Both the position numbers and the translations under genes were made by a program. The notes under the pieces are model-generated. The model worked only from the letters and a program-made list of their open reading frames with translations, was not told the origin of the DNA and did no database searches. A stretch of DNA of 64,000 nucleotides from Treponema ruminis (GTDB lineage: Bacteria > Spirochaetota > Spirochaetia > Treponematales > Treponemataceae): contig CP031518.1 in the NCBI GenBank assembly GCA_017161305.1, positions 1,922,001 through 1,986,000 of the forward strand. The letters run 5' to 3'. The first letter of the stretch is position 1. Every line of letters starts with the position of its first letter. Shown piece after piece: positions 36,385 to 44,524 of the stretch.

Positions 36385-36486
36385 TTAAGCCCGCCATGCC
36401 GTGGAACCCCGAAGTTGCGGAACATAGTGAAGCAATGAGCGTTAGCGAAGGGTGGAAGGGCAGCCGCTAGAGATTTTTGCGCCAAA

Positions 36487-37215
36487 ATGAAGAAAAAACT
36501 TTTTGTATTTATTTTTACACTGGTTTCTTCTCTTTCATTCGCTGAATTCAACGACGGAAGGCTTACAAAATTCATCAGCTTTGACCTTGCTTCCACGACC
36601 AGCCGGGGAATCGAGCAGTATAACAGGCTTTTTTCCTCGGAAGTCGCTCTTCTTTCCCACTGGTGGGAGGGGCTGGCCGGCTTTCAGGCTTACGAAGATT
36701 CTTTTGACCTGACTTTCGGGGGCCAGCTTTGGTTTCCCTTTGCCAACTGGTATTTTGAGACGGCCCGGATTGCTTTGGGCTGTGGCGGCAGATACCATTT
36801 TCAGCGCTACAAGGACATTTCTTCCGAGCACGACTATCTTTTTAACACGACTTTCCGCTATCAGAGCAAGTCAGGCACGACCATCACTTTTTATGGCGGA
36901 TATGGCGGAAAAGCCACGAAAATAGACGCCCTTTCTTCTTACGTTCCCTGGATTTATGACGATTACCCTGAGGCCGGTTTTCTGGTCGATAAAATCTGGC
37001 AGAACGGATTTGAAATTTACTTCGAGCACGCCCTCAACGATTTCTATTCTTACCCACTTTTTTGCTCGCCTCACTACAAACTCGGGGCGGCCGTCAATCT
37101 TGATTCAGGCCTTCGCTTTGGCGGCGACATTTCCATGCGGATTGCGGACGGTTATGCCACTTCTCCCTACGTTGACAGTCTGATTTTTAAACTTTCTGCG
37201 AGGTACACATTTTGA
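36487..37215 (+). CDS. Predicted outer-membrane beta-barrel protein
   Basis: A 242-residue protein with a signal peptide (MKKKLFVFIFTLVSSLSFA) and alternating-strand composition rich in Tyr, Trp and Phe. It ends in LSARYTF, a C-terminal Phe typical of outer-membrane barrels. I do not recognise a named family. The next gene starts inside its stop codon (TTGA overlap), so the two are translationally coupled. The 100-base gap upstream is rich in short palindromic segments. Confidence 0.6.
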   Translation: MKKKLFVFIFTLVSSLSFAEFNDGRLTKFISFDLASTTSRGIEQYNRLFSSEVALLSHWWEGLAGFQAYEDSFDLTFGGQLWFPFANWYFETARIALGCGGRYHFQRYKDISSEHDYLFNTTFRYQSKSGTTITFYGGYGGKATKIDALSSYVPWIYDDYPEAGFLVDKIWQNGFEIYFEHALNDFYSYPLFCSPHYKLGAAVNLDSGLRFGGDISMRIADGYATSPYVDSLIFKLSARYTF

Positions 37216-38180
37216 AAAAGCTTGCCTCACTTTCCCTTAGTTTTTTATTGCTCCTTTTTCTGGCTTCCTGTTCTGCCTATGGATTTTTCTGGGGCCAGTT
37301 CGCCGAGGATGACGTTGACGAGCGTTCTCCTTCCATGAAAAATCTCGGGACTCTGGATTTGTCCTCTCAAAAACTTCAAGTTTCTTCGACCTACAGTTTT
37401 CTTGTCTTTACGGATTCTCATTTCGGCTCGGAAAGGGAAGAATTGGATGAGGGGGCTTTTTTGGCATGGCTTGACGACTGGTTCAAAAAATATTCTGAGG
37501 GCGAGGACAAGGATTTGACTAAGATTCCCCGCTTTGCAGTGAATCTGGGGGATACGGCTGACGGCGGAAAGGAAGAGCAGTTTAAGGAATACCTTCGCTT
37601 TGAAGAAAAAATAAGGGCTCTTGCCGGAAAATATCTTTCTTTTGAAAATGAGCCTTCAAGTGCCTTCAAAGTCTACTCTATTTTGGGAAATCACGACCTT
37701 TACCACAAGGGCCAGTCCCACTTCATGGAGCTGATTTATCCCCACACTTCAAGCTATATCCTCAACATCGATGCTGATTCAAAAGATTCTTGGCCTGGAT
37801 TTTCGTATTATTTCCTCGACAGCGCGAACGGAAGCCTGGGCACAAAGCAGCTGGCCGATTTTAAAAAAAAGGCCGGGGATGATCCTCGCCCAAAAATCGC
37901 CTTTTCCCACTATCCGATTTACGCCGGCGGCAGCGATATGTTCATGCTCATTCAGAATACCCTGGAGCGCAACACGATTTTAACCTATTTTGCAAAAAGC
38001 AATGTGAGGCAGGTTTACGAGGGCCACGCTCATTCTGACTATGGCTTTGACTTCGAGAAATTCCGCGAGGATGTAATCGGCTCTTTAAGGTTTACTCACA
38101 GGGCAGAAAAACAGTGTGCAATTGTCACCGTGAATGAAGTGAGCCAGCAGGTGCACACTGAAATCGTTAAGTTTAATTAG
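37212..38180 (+). CDS. Metallophosphoesterase lipoprotein
   Basis: A calcineurin-like phosphoesterase of 322 residues with a lipoprotein signal ending FLASC (Cys20), so it acts outside the inner membrane. The metal-site motifs appear in order: FTDSHFGS (DxH), NLGDTADGG (GD), LGNHD, FSHYPIY and GHAHSDYG. It starts with TTG at 37212, overlapping the previous stop; the TTG directly begins the signal peptide (Lys-Lys-Leu-Ala). The substrate is unknown. It converges on the RelA/SpoT gene. Confidence 0.82.
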   Translation: MKKLASLSLSFLLLLFLASCSAYGFFWGQFAEDDVDERSPSMKNLGTLDLSSQKLQVSSTYSFLVFTDSHFGSEREELDEGAFLAWLDDWFKKYSEGEDKDLTKIPRFAVNLGDTADGGKEEQFKEYLRFEEKIRALAGKYLSFENEPSSAFKVYSILGNHDLYHKGQSHFMELIYPHTSSYILNIDADSKDSWPGFSYYFLDSANGSLGTKQLADFKKKAGDDPRPKIAFSHYPIYAGGSDMFMLIQNTLERNTILTYFAKSNVRQVYEGHAHSDYGFDFEKFREDVIGSLRFTHRAEKQCAIVTVNEVSQQVHTEIVKFN

Positions 38181-38203
38181 CAATTTCTTCTGCTGATTTC
38201 TAA

Positions 38204-40015
38204 TTATTTCTTTTCCCACTCGACATTGACCATGCGCTTTTCGATGTTCTGAATTCGCTGGAAGGTGAGGCAGGTTGCCTTGTGGATGCGGAGGCCTTTT
38301 TTGTTGGTGTAGGCTACGATTGGGTCGCCCGGCTGAGGATTACAGCAGCCTGCAAAATTGAACTCAACGTTTTTGGTGCCCTCGACGATGATTTTGCCCG
38401 TGTATTTGCTTCGTTCCGCAAGTTCAGGATTTTCGCCCTTGGCAGAGCGGTGCTTGCGCTTTTCTTCCTGAATTGCCCGGCTTCTCTCGTTCTGGGCGTC
38501 CAAATCCCTGGCCCTCTGTTCTGCCGCAGCCTTGTCCTCGAAGGTCGGGTCGTTTGCAAGCAGCCATGAATGGATTCTCTGGCGGGCCTTGCTGGTTTTG
38601 ACTACCTTGAGCTGATTTTCGGTGGGGTGAGCCTGAGGATTTGTGATGATTTCGATAATCTGTGTATTCTGCAGGGCTTGAGTAATCGGAATGATTTTGC
38701 CGTCTGCCTTTGCACCGACGATTTTTTCGCCGACTCCTGAGTGAACGTGATAGGCAAAGTCGATTGCGCAGCTTCCTTGCGGCAGATGAACTACGTCGCC
38801 TTTTGGCGTGAAGACGTAAATTTCATCGCCCAGAAGTTCGCCCTTGAGTTCTGCAAAGAAAGTTTCGTCGCTGAGGTTTTCTTTTTTTAGGTTCTGCAGC
38901 TGGTTGAAAATTCCAAGAGAATTGACGTCAACCTTGTCGTGGTTCATGCCCTTTTTGTAGAGCCAGTGAGATGCGACACCGTGCTCGGCCATATTGTGCA
39001 TGTCCCGGGTGCGGATCTGGATTTCAAGCGGCTTTCCCTCACAGACGACCGTGGTATGAAGGGACTGGTAGCCGTTTGACTTTGGCATGGCGATATAGTC
39101 TTTGAAACGGCCGTCCATCGGTTTCCAGAGGCCGTGAACGATTCCGATCAGCGTGTAACATTCTGCATTTGTGTCGCAGATTACGCGGAGGGCCAGAAGG
39201 TCATAAAGTGATGAGGCCGGAACGTTTCGCTTCTGCATCTTTTTGTAGATTGAGTAAAAGTGCTTGGCACGGCTCGAAATGCTTACATTGATTCCGACCT
39301 TTTCCGCAGATTTATAGATTGCGTTTACAGCCTTTTCAAGATAAGTTGCCCGCTCGTCCTTTTTGGTGGCGACGATAGCCTTAATCTGCTGGAAAACATT
39401 TGGGTTTGAGTATTTGAGGCTCAGGTCTTCCAACTCGTTTTTGACGCTCTGCATACCCAGCCTGTCAGCCAGCGGAGCCCAGATGTCGATGACTTCCGCT
39501 GCAACGAGCCTCTGCTTTTTTTCTTCGATATTCTTGAGGTTGCGCATTCGGTCGAGGCGGTCTGCAAGTTTTACGAGGATAACGCGCACGTCGTCAATCA
39601 TGGCAAAGAGCATTTTTCGGATTGAATCAGCCTGCTGAATCGTGGTGGCGTTGATTTTCATTCCGGTGATTTTTGAAGTGTCTTTGACGATTTTGTAAAC
39701 AGTGTCGCCGAACTTGGCTTTTACTTCATCGTGAGAAATTCCTTCGACTTCGAAAATTGAGTGCAAAAGACCGGAAATGACGGTGTCAATATCAAGCTGA
39801 CCTTGTGCCAGAATTGCCGCAACACGGATTGGATGGAGATAATATGGAAGACCGCAGGTGCGCTTGATGTCATTTGTTTTTTCGCAGAGAAAGTCCCAGG
39901 CGAACGTAAAACGATTTTTTTCTTCTTCAGAAAAATTGCCGAAAGTCTTGAAGAACTGTTCAATCAAAACTGCTGGATCTGTTTCTGTCTTATTGGTCGA
40001 AATATCAAATCCCAT
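38204..40015 (-). CDS. relA: RelA/SpoT homologue (ppGpp synthetase) with altered HD hydrolase site
   Basis: A 603-residue RSH protein that makes (p)ppGpp in the stringent response. The N-terminal HD region keeps His61 (YLHPIRVA) and Asp152 (KLADRLDRM). The hydrolase HD pair reads His85-Ser86 and the following ED pair reads Glu89-Val90 (GLLHSIFEVEG), so ppGpp hydrolysis is probably weak or lost. The synthetase domain is intact (GRFKDYIAMPKSNGYQSLHT near 300-320; LEIQIRT...MAEHGVASHW). A TGS domain follows (YVFTPKGDVVHLPQG). The protein ends after a Cys/His segment (FAGCCNPQPGD ... HKATC) and lacks the usual ACT domain. The ATG at 40015, with AAGGA ten bases upstream, is preferred to the GTG at 40045. 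Confidence 0.85.
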   Translation of the reverse strand: MGFDISTNKTETDPAVLIEQFFKTFGNFSEEEKNRFTFAWDFLCEKTNDIKRTCGLPYYLHPIRVAAILAQGQLDIDTVISGLLHSIFEVEGISHDEVKAKFGDTVYKIVKDTSKITGMKINATTIQQADSIRKMLFAMIDDVRVILVKLADRLDRMRNLKNIEEKKQRLVAAEVIDIWAPLADRLGMQSVKNELEDLSLKYSNPNVFQQIKAIVATKKDERATYLEKAVNAIYKSAEKVGINVSISSRAKHFYSIYKKMQKRNVPASSLYDLLALRVICDTNAECYTLIGIVHGLWKPMDGRFKDYIAMPKSNGYQSLHTTVVCEGKPLEIQIRTRDMHNMAEHGVASHWLYKKGMNHDKVDVNSLGIFNQLQNLKKENLSDETFFAELKGELLGDEIYVFTPKGDVVHLPQGSCAIDFAYHVHSGVGEKIVGAKADGKIIPITQALQNTQIIEIITNPQAHPTENQLKVVKTSKARQRIHSWLLANDPTFEDKAAAEQRARDLDAQNERSRAIQEEKRKHRSAKGENPELAERSKYTGKIIVEGTKNVEFNFAGCCNPQPGDPIVAYTNKKGLRIHKATCLTFQRIQNIEKRMVNVEWEKK

Positions 40016-40101
40016 AAAATTCCCATCCTTACCATAAGATAACACAAAATTAAAATAATGGGTAGAAAATAACGAAAAATCTCTATAAATAAAAAAAATT
40101 A

Positions 40102-40136
40102 TTGAATTTATGAAAAAGCGCGTTATAATCTTCAGT
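40102..40136 (+). promoter_or_regulatory. Promoter of the three-lipoprotein operon
   Basis: TTGAAT (40102-40107), 16-base spacer, TATAAT (40124-40129); predicted start near 40136. It is the only good sigma-70-type promoter before the gene at 40359. Confidence 0.6.
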
Positions 40137-40313
40137 ATGGAGAAAGTTTTATTTAAAAATAATTGTCACACTGGGCTTGCCATGCCCAAAATCTTCCATA
40201 TAATCCGATTTGCGATAAGGCCAAATCTTTCTTATTTTCTAAAATCAATCACACAAAAAATTTCTTCTCTCGTAAAAACAAGTCCGCTTGGTTTTGCTTC
40301 GTTTGAGGCATAG
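40137..40313 (+). CDS. Possible leaderless 58-residue peptide in the operon leader
   Basis: An ATG lies exactly seven bases after the TATAAT at 40124-40129, the same geometry as the leaderless genes aroC and aroA. The frame codes 58 residues (MEKVLFKNNCHTG...), basic and without a recognised family. It could be a small protein or leader peptide, or a chance frame. There is no other support. Confidence 0.25.
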   Translation: MEKVLFKNNCHTGLAMPKIFHIIRFAIRPNLSYFLKSITQKISSLVKTSPLGFASFEA

Positions 40314-40358
40314 CCGGCGGTCTTTTTTATATAAAAAGTTTCATTTGGAGGAGTAAAA

Positions 40359-41573
40359 ATGAAAAGTAATGGGAAGATGCTCGATACAAGCTTGAGCATG
40401 ACGGAATCATTCCGTCCGAAGATGGCACGACCGGGAGCATTTTTGTCTCTGGTTCGCAAGTTTGTCGCGCTTTTTGCGGCAACAGCATTTCTGTTTGCAT
40501 TCACTTCATGCAGTTCTGATTCGGGCGGCGGAAGCGATGACAATCCACTCACACCACCAGCAGAAGAAATTACCGACGTTCAGAAAAAAGCCGAAGGAAC
40601 CTACACAATCGGCGAAACGACTTACACTGTGGAAAATGGCAAAGTCACAGTAAAAAAAGAAGATGGTACAACAAAAGAAGTCGGAGAGATAAGCAAGGAA
40701 GGCGTCATCACAATCAAGCAGGATGACGGCACAACTACGGAAATCACTGCGACAACAGATAAAGACGGAAAAACTACAACAACCGTCAAAATCGAAACAA
40801 AAAAGGAAGACGGAACCACCGAAACAAAAACATACACTGGTGATTTGAGCACTGGAACTCTCACAAACAATGACAATCCAGAAGAAAAGCTGGAAGTCAA
40901 AAAGACTGAGCCAGAAAAGCCAGCCGAGAATCCAGAAGAGCCGAAAACGGATGACCCGAAAGAAGACCCAAAACCAGAGAATCCGAACCAGGACGATCCG
41001 AAGGAAGACCCGAAAACTGACGAGCCGGAAAATCCTGATCCGGAGAAGCCAAATCCTGACAATCCGAACAAGCCGGAAGACCCGAACACTGACCCAAAAC
41101 AAGATGACCCGCAGGAAAATCCAAATCCAGAGAATCCGAACCAGGACGATCCTAAGGAAGACCCAAAAACAGATGAGCCGGAGAATCCTGACCCTGAGAA
41201 GCCAAATCCTGACCCAGAAAAACCTGAGCCAGAGAATCCTGAGCCAGAGGAACCAGAACCTTCGGTAACAGCAGGCAGCTTTGAAATCACAATCGATCCA
41301 AACTCAAAAATCATTGTTGAACCTGCTGTAACTGATACCACAATCACGCTCACTGCAGAAGATGGCTTCACCGGCTACACATGGCTCATCGACGATGGCA
41401 AAAAAGTCACTGAGTTCGATGGTGCGAAAGTTAGTGAAGACGGAAGAATTCTCACTCTAACACGAAAAAGCCTTACAAGGGACGCCAAATATCCGGTTTC
41501 GCTCCTTGCGATAAAAAATGGCATTCCGTACAGCGCAAATATCCTGGTGAAAAATGTAACAGACCGGAACTAA
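40359..41573 (+). CDS. Pro/Glu/Asp-rich surface lipoprotein
   Basis: A 404-residue lipoprotein with an unusually long n-region; the lipobox is AFTSC with Cys51. Residues about 75-180 form Thr/Lys-rich beta repeats (TTTEITATTDKDGKTTTT type). Residues about 185-300 are a low-complexity rod of PEKP, PENP, DDPKEDP units, with one 87-base stretch present twice (near 40973 and 41127). The C-terminal 100 residues are a compact domain (GFTGYTWLIDDGKK...) related to the ends of the lipoproteins at 16.3 kb and the middle of the one at 41.6 kb. The rod may hold this domain away from the cell surface. TTTGGAGGAG precedes the ATG. First of three lipoprotein genes spaced 16 and 22 bases apart. Confidence 0.75.
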   Translation: MKSNGKMLDTSLSMTESFRPKMARPGAFLSLVRKFVALFAATAFLFAFTSCSSDSGGGSDDNPLTPPAEEITDVQKKAEGTYTIGETTYTVENGKVTVKKEDGTTKEVGEISKEGVITIKQDDGTTTEITATTDKDGKTTTTVKIETKKEDGTTETKTYTGDLSTGTLTNNDNPEEKLEVKKTEPEKPAENPEEPKTDDPKEDPKPENPNQDDPKEDPKTDEPENPDPEKPNPDNPNKPEDPNTDPKQDDPQENPNPENPNQDDPKEDPKTDEPENPDPEKPNPDPEKPEPENPEPEEPEPSVTAGSFEITIDPNSKIIVEPAVTDTTITLTAEDGFTGYTWLIDDGKKVTEFDGAKVSEDGRILTLTRKSLTRDAKYPVSLLAIKNGIPYSANILVKNVTDRN

Positions 41574-41589
41574 AAAAGGGAGAAGATAA

Positions 41590-44502
41590 ATGAAAAGAAA
41601 AATATTATCGGCACTTGCGGCCATTACGGCACTGGCACTTGCTTCGTGCTCAATGTTCAACAGCGGTTCTGAAGAAGACTCTTCTCAGCCAGCATACATC
41701 AAAGTCGGCGTAAAAGACATCTCTCGCTCAGCTTTGCCGAACGTAACAAAAGAAGATGAATTTGAGCAATTCACGCTCACAGGAACTGCGGAAGACGAAA
41801 ATGTTCTTGCCGTAAAAGAAACCTGGGCTACAGACGAAACTTTAACAGCCTGGACAAAAATGAAAGAAGCAAGCATTCCTGTAACAGAAGGAGCAGGCTA
41901 CAGCTTCACTCTCTCAGCCGTAAAAGGCGGAGCAACATGGCAGGGCAGCTGCGCAAAAACAATTCAAAGCGGAAAGAACACACTTACTTTCACGCTCTCA
42001 CTCAGCGCACTTTCTGCAGAAGGCAAGGGAAATCTTGAAATCACCCTCAGTTTGCCGGTAAGCGTAAAAGCCGTTGAAGCAAAACTTACAAACAAGGAAG
42101 ACCCAAAAGTCACCGGAAAAACAGAATTCAAGGGTGGAGAAGAATCAGGCTCTGTTTCATTTGCCGCAAAGGACATTCCTTCTGGAAACTACCTTCTCAC
42201 ATTCAGCCTTTTTGGCGACGAGGCAAAAACATTAAAGCTCGGCGAATGGCGGGAATATGCGGGAATCACAAAGGGTCTTACAAGCTCATCAACTGACAAA
42301 ATCAGCGAGCTTGAGGAAATTTACACGATTGACCTTGAACTCGGCGAAGGCACTTTGCAGGGCACAATTCCAGGCTCATACACTCGCTACTCAGACAAAA
42401 TCAGCCTCCCGGATGCAAAAAAAGCCGGAGACACTTTTGACGGCTGGGTTGACGGTAACGGCGAAGAAATTACGGAAATCAAAAAAGGCACAGTAGGAAA
42501 CATTACGCTCAAAGCAAAATGGCTTGGCGGAATCTACGTTACAGCCGAACAAGTCAAAAATGGTGAGCTCAAGACAAAACTCCTTGAAGCCAAAGGCGCA
42601 AACCTCAAAAACGTAAAGGTTGTTCTCCCGGAAGGCATAACAAGTATTGAATCTTCTCTTTTTGAAGGCTGCACTTTCCTTTCAGAATTCACAATCCCTG
42701 CTGGCGTAACTGAAATCGAATCATCTGTATTTAAAGGCTGCTCTGCACTTTCAGAAATCAAAATCCCTGCAAAAGTAACAAAAATCGGAGCATCTGCATT
42801 TAAAGACTGTACTTCTCTTGAAAGCTTCGAATATGACGGCACTGCAAAAGAGTGGGCAGAAGTTGAACGAGGCTCAGACTGGCACCAGAATGTTCCTGCA
42901 ACAAAAATCGAGTGTACTGATGGCTCAGTAGACCTTGACTATGACGGAAAAGAAAGAATCTCGCCAATCGAGCTTGCGCTTGGAAAAGTGGAGCTTTCTG
43001 GTGACATCAAGCTCACATTTGACAAGGAAACTGGAATATTTACGGCAGAGGAAGGTTTTGATAGCTATCAGTGGTATTTAGGGGGCTCGGAATATACAAA
43101 GGGTAATGAACTGACTGGAGGCAAGCCAAACCAATTCAAAATATCCAAAAAGCTCGACATTGGTAGGATGAATTTTTACATCACAGTGATTGCAAAGGAT
43201 GCTGATGGAAAAGTTTATGCTGCAGAACATGATCTACTTGAGGACATTAAAGTCGTAAAAGTTACTTTTGTTGAAAATGCTGACGGCACAGGTGACTTAA
43301 CTGCAAAAACAAAAACAACTTATCTTTACACTTTTGATGACTTCCGGTTGGATGAAGGTATTTTTATTAGAAAAGGCTACGAACTGGTATGCTGGAATAC
43401 AAAGGCAGATGGAAGCGGAACTTCTTACAAAGTGGACGATAAGATTCCGGCTACAGAGGATATTACGCTTTACGCACAGTGGAAGGGGATTGTTAAAGTA
43501 AGTATCAGTTCAATTGATGCAGTTCTTTCCGAACTTGATGTCAGTGCCAGCAAAAATGTGGAATATTTTACGAAAAGCCCGCAGCCTCCTGCCGGGGAAA
43601 TCAAACTTGCTTACTTTGATGATGAGAAAAACTGCCCTCTCTGGTATGACGAAAAATCAAGAACACTCTTCTATTATCTTCCAAAATGGCTTGTCTTGGA
43701 AATGCCGGAAATGTCAGATGCGTTTTTTGCCAACTTGTTTAACATCAAAGAAATCGAACTTTCTGATTTTGACACGTCAAATGTTACATCTATGGTCGGA
43801 ATGTTCGCTGGCTGTAACTCCCTGACCAGTCTTGATTTGAGCAGCTTTGACACGTCAAATGTTACAGATATGAGCGATATGTTCTCTTGCTGTTCTGCCC
43901 TGGAAATCCTTGATTTGAGCAAGTTTGACACGTCAAAGGTTACAGGTATGAGCTTTATGTTCTCTGGCTGTTCTGCCTTGGAAAGCCTTGATTTGAGCAG
44001 CTTTGACACGTCAAAGGTTAGTGATATGAACTGTATGTTCTCTTTCTGTTCTGCCCTGGAAAGCCTTGATTTGAGCAGCTTTAAAACGCCAAATGTAACG
44101 AACATGACCGAAATGTTCGCTGTCTGTTCTGCCCTGACCAGCCTTGATTTAAGCAGCTTTGACACGAAAAAGGTTACAGATATGGTCGGAATGTTCAATA
44201 GTTGTTCTGCCCTGACCAGCCTTGATTTGAGCAAGTTTGACACGTCAAATGTTACAGATATGCCCTTTATGTTCGCTGGCTGTGGCGCTCTTACCACAAT
44301 CTACGTTAAAGAGGAAACAGACTGGAGCTCTTCTATTAACCTTTTAGACAGCACCGAAATGTTCAAAAATTGTGAAAAACTTGCCGGTGGTTCTGGAACT
44401 GCATACAGTGAAAAGAATCCACAAGACGTAACCTACGCCCGCGTAGATGGCGGCACGGATGCTCCAGGCTACTTCACTGTAAAAAAGCCTGCTGTAGAGT
44501 AA
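41590..44502 (+). CDS. BspA-type lipoprotein with LRR, InlB and DUF285 repeats
   Basis: A 970-residue lipoprotein (ALASC, Cys20), predicted at the cell surface. An N-terminal beta region is followed by an InlB-like turn (TFDGWVDGNGEEIT), then BspA-type leucine-rich repeats at about 338-415 (ITSIESSLFEGCTFLSEFTIPAGV...). Next is the small YQW domain (GFDSYQWYLGGSEY, about 480-545), a second InlB-like repeat (LVCWNTKADGSGTSY) and seven 26-residue DUF285 repeats (LDLSSFDTSNVTDM..MF). These are encoded by 78-base DNA units starting at 43753, 43831, 43909, 43987, 44065, 44143 and 44221. BspA proteins bind host proteins or other bacteria; the ligand here is unknown. Confidence 0.82.
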   Translation: MKRKILSALAAITALALASCSMFNSGSEEDSSQPAYIKVGVKDISRSALPNVTKEDEFEQFTLTGTAEDENVLAVKETWATDETLTAWTKMKEASIPVTEGAGYSFTLSAVKGGATWQGSCAKTIQSGKNTLTFTLSLSALSAEGKGNLEITLSLPVSVKAVEAKLTNKEDPKVTGKTEFKGGEESGSVSFAAKDIPSGNYLLTFSLFGDEAKTLKLGEWREYAGITKGLTSSSTDKISELEEIYTIDLELGEGTLQGTIPGSYTRYSDKISLPDAKKAGDTFDGWVDGNGEEITEIKKGTVGNITLKAKWLGGIYVTAEQVKNGELKTKLLEAKGANLKNVKVVLPEGITSIESSLFEGCTFLSEFTIPAGVTEIESSVFKGCSALSEIKIPAKVTKIGASAFKDCTSLESFEYDGTAKEWAEVERGSDWHQNVPATKIECTDGSVDLDYDGKERISPIELALGKVELSGDIKLTFDKETGIFTAEEGFDSYQWYLGGSEYTKGNELTGGKPNQFKISKKLDIGRMNFYITVIAKDADGKVYAAEHDLLEDIKVVKVTFVENADGTGDLTAKTKTTYLYTFDDFRLDEGIFIRKGYELVCWNTKADGSGTSYKVDDKIPATEDITLYAQWKGIVKVSISSIDAVLSELDVSASKNVEYFTKSPQPPAGEIKLAYFDDEKNCPLWYDEKSRTLFYYLPKWLVLEMPEMSDAFFANLFNIKEIELSDFDTSNVTSMVGMFAGCNSLTSLDLSSFDTSNVTDMSDMFSCCSALEILDLSKFDTSKVTGMSFMFSGCSALESLDLSSFDTSKVSDMNCMFSFCSALESLDLSSFKTPNVTNMTEMFAVCSALTSLDLSSFDTKKVTDMVGMFNSCSALTSLDLSKFDTSNVTDMPFMFAGCGALTTIYVKEETDWSSSINLLDSTEMFKNCEKLAGGSGTAYSEKNPQDVTYARVDGGTDAPGYFTVKKPAVE
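43753..44298 (+). repeat. Seven 78-base tandem repeats (DUF285 units)
   Basis: Units start every 78 bases from 43753 and are strongly conserved at the DNA level, for example CTTGATTTGAGCAGCTTTGA in successive units. Recombination between them would change repeat number in frame. Confidence 0.85.
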
Positions 44503-44524
44503 CACTAACACGAGGAGATGAAAA

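Larger units (their letters stand above)
40016..40358. other. Intergenic region between relA and the lipoprotein operon
   Basis: A 343-base A+T-rich gap between divergent genes. It contains a promoter for the rightward operon (TTGAAT 40102-40107, 16-base spacer, TATAAT 40124-40129). After that is a roughly 220-base leader with a short GGGC...GCCC hairpin near 40173-40192 and a possible small leaderless frame. I did not recognise a riboswitch. No clear relA promoter was identified. Confidence 0.5.

Noticed and set aside
40506-41371. Long minus-strand open frames opposite the Pro-rich lipoprotein
   Set aside because: They arise from the repetitive Pro/Glu codons of the plus-strand gene; the translations are low-complexity (GFSGSG type) with no start signal.
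43674-44297. Minus-strand frame opposite the DUF285 repeats
   Set aside because: It is a mirror of the 78-base repeats and has no independent support.
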